7,864 nucleotides of DNA from a bacterium UBA1459. GTDB lineage: Bacteria > Pseudomonadota > Alphaproteobacteria > CAJXXZ01 > UBA1459. This document shows, in pieces, positions 6,514-7,864 of the stretch. The notes below the pieces were generated by a model. The model did no database searches. It saw only the letters and a program-made list of their open reading frames with translations, and was not told the DNA's origin. Numbering within the stretch: the stretch's first letter is position 1; the number at the start of each line of letters is the position of its first letter. Position numbers and translations under genes: made by a program. The stretch is taken from assembly GCA_002325765.1 (NCBI GenBank), contig DCST01000011.1, positions 4,811 through 12,674 of the forward strand. Direction: 5' to 3'.

Positions 6514-6983
6514 TGCGTGAAAATAAATCAATAGCATGGATCAGAAATATTAATGGTAAGAATGTTTTTTTTCAAGTGCGTCATTTTAGTATAAATGAAG
6601 AAATTATAGTATATGGAGATGTAAATAAATCTGTAAAAACAAAAACTCCACCAACCTGTTTTATAAGTTTTATTTCATTCGATCAGCCTACAAATCAAGT
6701 AATTATAGAATCTTTTAATAAAAAAAGTAATATTACTGAATTTCATTTATATATATATCCTCAGTCGTTTTCACAAGAACAATTACAAGAAAATGATGAA
6801 CCAGACGAAAAATATTTATTCTATAAAGTCGAACCTATAAATGTTAATGCTAATTTATTTAATATTGTTAGCGGTGAAACAGAAATAAATTTTTGCTTCT
6901 TTTCAGATAAAACAGAATCATTTAATTTATATGAAGATCAGAAACTTAAAGCAAGTACAGAAGATATACCAATAGTTGTCTAA
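6513..6983 (+). CDS. Probable divergent Hcp/TssD-like tube protein of the T6SS
   Basis: This 156-residue protein is not clearly recognisable by sequence. It is beta-rich, with no signal peptide or membrane helix, and its length fits Hcp (usually about 160-170 residues). Two stretches follow the Hcp pattern. FISFDQPTNQVIIESFNKK (50-68) with ITEFHLYIY (74-82) resembles Hcp's FTKPxDxASPxLxxAxxxG plus the next strand. YLFYKVEPINVNANLF (101-116) followed by ETEINFCFF (122-130) resembles the Hcp ending YxKIxLxDVxVxSY...ESVxLNFxKI. Position supports this: Hcp or its Francisella counterpart IglC often directly follows tssB-tssC. The start overlaps the tssBC stop by one base (TAATG) and has an AGAGG site, implying translational coupling and matched production. 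Its end overlaps the convergent ychF by four bases. An unrelated sheath-associated protein or a diverged effector are alternatives; TssE looks unlikely from its motifs. Confidence 0.5.
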   Translation: MRENKSIAWIRNINGKNVFFQVRHFSINEEIIVYGDVNKSVKTKTPPTCFISFISFDQPTNQVIIESFNKKSNITEFHLYIYPQSFSQEQLQENDEPDEKYLFYKVEPINVNANLFNIVSGETEINFCFFSDKTESFNLYEDQKLKASTEDIPIVV

Positions 6984-7864
6984 GATGTATAAAATAGTAA
7001 AATATCTCCATCATTAACAATACTGGTTTTTGTATACATTATATGAGTATCGAGATTATTAAAAGGAGTGCATTTTGCTCGAATAAAGTTTTTAATAAAG
7101 TCGCTATGTATTGCTCCTGCTGCATATTGAGCTGTAGTATTTGCTGATATACGCCAAGCTCTAGCTTCTTTTGGTCCAACGGTAAAATACGTAATTAAGT
7201 TAAGTTTTTTATATACACAAGAAATAATTTTAGATAACTCTCTTAAATATTCAGTATTATCATCAAATAGACTTAAATTAGTTAAATGATCTATACAGAT
7301 ATCAATAAATATATAATTATGTTGTTCACAATATTTTCTAAGTTCATAACATTCTTTGGAATTACCATTACCAACAACAATAAAAGGCTTAAGACATAAA
7401 AAATGACAAGATTTAATAAACTCATCATCATTTGGTGTAAAGGTATTAATATTGTCTTTTACTTTTTCAAGTAATATTAACTTTTCGGTATCTTTTTTAT
7501 ATTTTTCTTTTAATCTTGCTAATTTAGAAAGATCATATTCCTGTAGTTCATACATAATAATTTCTAAATCTAAAATAGAGTCAATACGATTTTCTACATG
7601 TTGTACAGATCCTTTAAAACATCTAACAAAATGAATAATAAGATCTACTTCTGAAATATGAGCTAGAAACTGATTACCTAATCCAGCTCCACTTGATGCA
7701 CCTTTAATTAATCCAGCTATATCAAAAAATTCTAAATCAGCATATATTATTTTTTGACTTTGAAATTTTTTTTGTAAAATATTAAGTCTTTCATCCATAT
7801 AAGGTACTTTTGCTACATTAGGATCAATAGTACAAAATGGATAATCTTTAGCCATTGCTTTTTC
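6980..7864 (-). CDS. ychF: Redox/translation-linked ATPase YchF (Obg family), 5' end outside window
   Basis: YchF is a ribosome-associated P-loop ATPase. The ATG at 7855 is not the true start: the frame stays open to the window edge, reading EKAMAKDYPFCTIDPN, and family members have the P-loop (GLPNVGKST) some 25 residues further upstream, beyond this window. Counting from that Met, DYPFCTIDPNV (4-14) is the family signature, FDIAGLIKGASSGAGLGNQFL (44-64, motif only) is the G3/switch II region with the hydrophobic residue after Gly typical of HAS GTPases, and VDLIIHFVRCF (70-80) follows. The C-terminal TGS domain spans about 218-291 (FTVGPKEARAW, AAGAIHSDFIKNFIRA, NDGDILLF). The helical insert and G4 region are shorter than usual, and the G4 site, usually NxxE, reads NGNS here. 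The gene is convergent with the Hcp-like gene, sharing four bases. Family call is certain. Confidence 0.96.
   Translation of the reverse strand, partial: EKAMAKDYPFCTIDPNVAKVPYMDERLNILQKKFQSQKIIYADLEFFDIAGLIKGASSGAGLGNQFLAHISEVDLIIHFVRCFKGSVQHVENRIDSILDLEIIMYELQEYDLSKLARLKEKYKKDTEKLILLEKVKDNINTFTPNDDEFIKSCHFLCLKPFIVVGNGNSKECYELRKYCEQHNYIFIDICIDHLTNLSLFDDNTEYLRELSKIISCVYKKLNLITYFTVGPKEARAWRISANTTAQYAAGAIHSDFIKNFIRAKCTPFNNLDTHIMYTKTSIVNDGDILLFYTS

Noticed and set aside
7452..7634. Open frame on the plus strand inside ychF
   Set aside because: Antisense to conserved YchF sequence, Ser/Phe-rich, with no start signal; a shadow.
7853..7855. ATG at 7855 as the start of ychF, implying a protein without its P-loop
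   Set aside because: The frame is open to the window edge and the residues before this Met fit the family; the P-loop lies just outside the window, so the gene is cut, not truncated.

Overview
The window looks like a piece of a reduced, very AT-rich alphaproteobacterial genome, most likely an obligate intracellular bacterium of the Rickettsiales/Holosporales kind. The evidence is strong A/T bias at almost every free codon position, tight gene packing, a shortened DUF1013 protein (a family I know as alphaproteobacterial), a tRNA gene without an encoded CCA, and shortened or divergent housekeeping proteins. The order-level assignment is inference. The genetic code looks standard: Trp is TGG, and TGA is used as a stop.

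Layout, left to right. Bases 1-723 (+) are the 3' part of the primary sigma factor gene rpoD, cut by the window edge. Bases 880-1569 (+) encode an unrecognised Lys-rich protein. A 70-bp tandem duplication (1541-1680) covers that gene's last codons and the space before the convergent secA. On the minus strand, read right to left, come tRNA-Asp(GTC) (4652-4580), a short DUF1013 protein (4540-4271) and secA (4236-1687), probably one transcription unit. Bases 4741-6513 (+) encode a type VI secretion sheath protein in which TssB and TssC are one polypeptide. A one-base-overlapping gene follows (6513-6983), which I read as a divergent Hcp/TssD tube protein. The ychF gene (minus, 6980 to the window edge) converges on it with a 4-base overlap and continues outside the window. 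No gene-free stretch exceeds about 160 bases.

How the genes fit together. The tssBC-hcp pair would supply the contractile sheath and the inner tube of a T6SS, the probable host-interaction machine here. It sits among housekeeping genes rather than in a visible T6SS cluster. RpoD, DUF1013 (a proposed transcription co-regulator), SecA, tRNA-Asp and YchF are core information-processing and export functions.

Most interesting signals: (1) the TssB-TssC fusion, which has lost the TssC N-terminal extension where ClpV docks in other T6SSs; (2) a primary sigma factor that keeps its -10 and extended -10 residues but has lost nearly all residues of the -35 recognition helix; (3) a SecA with an apparent N-terminal transmembrane anchor and no C-terminal zinc motif; (4) the divergent Hcp candidate and the unknown 229-residue protein.
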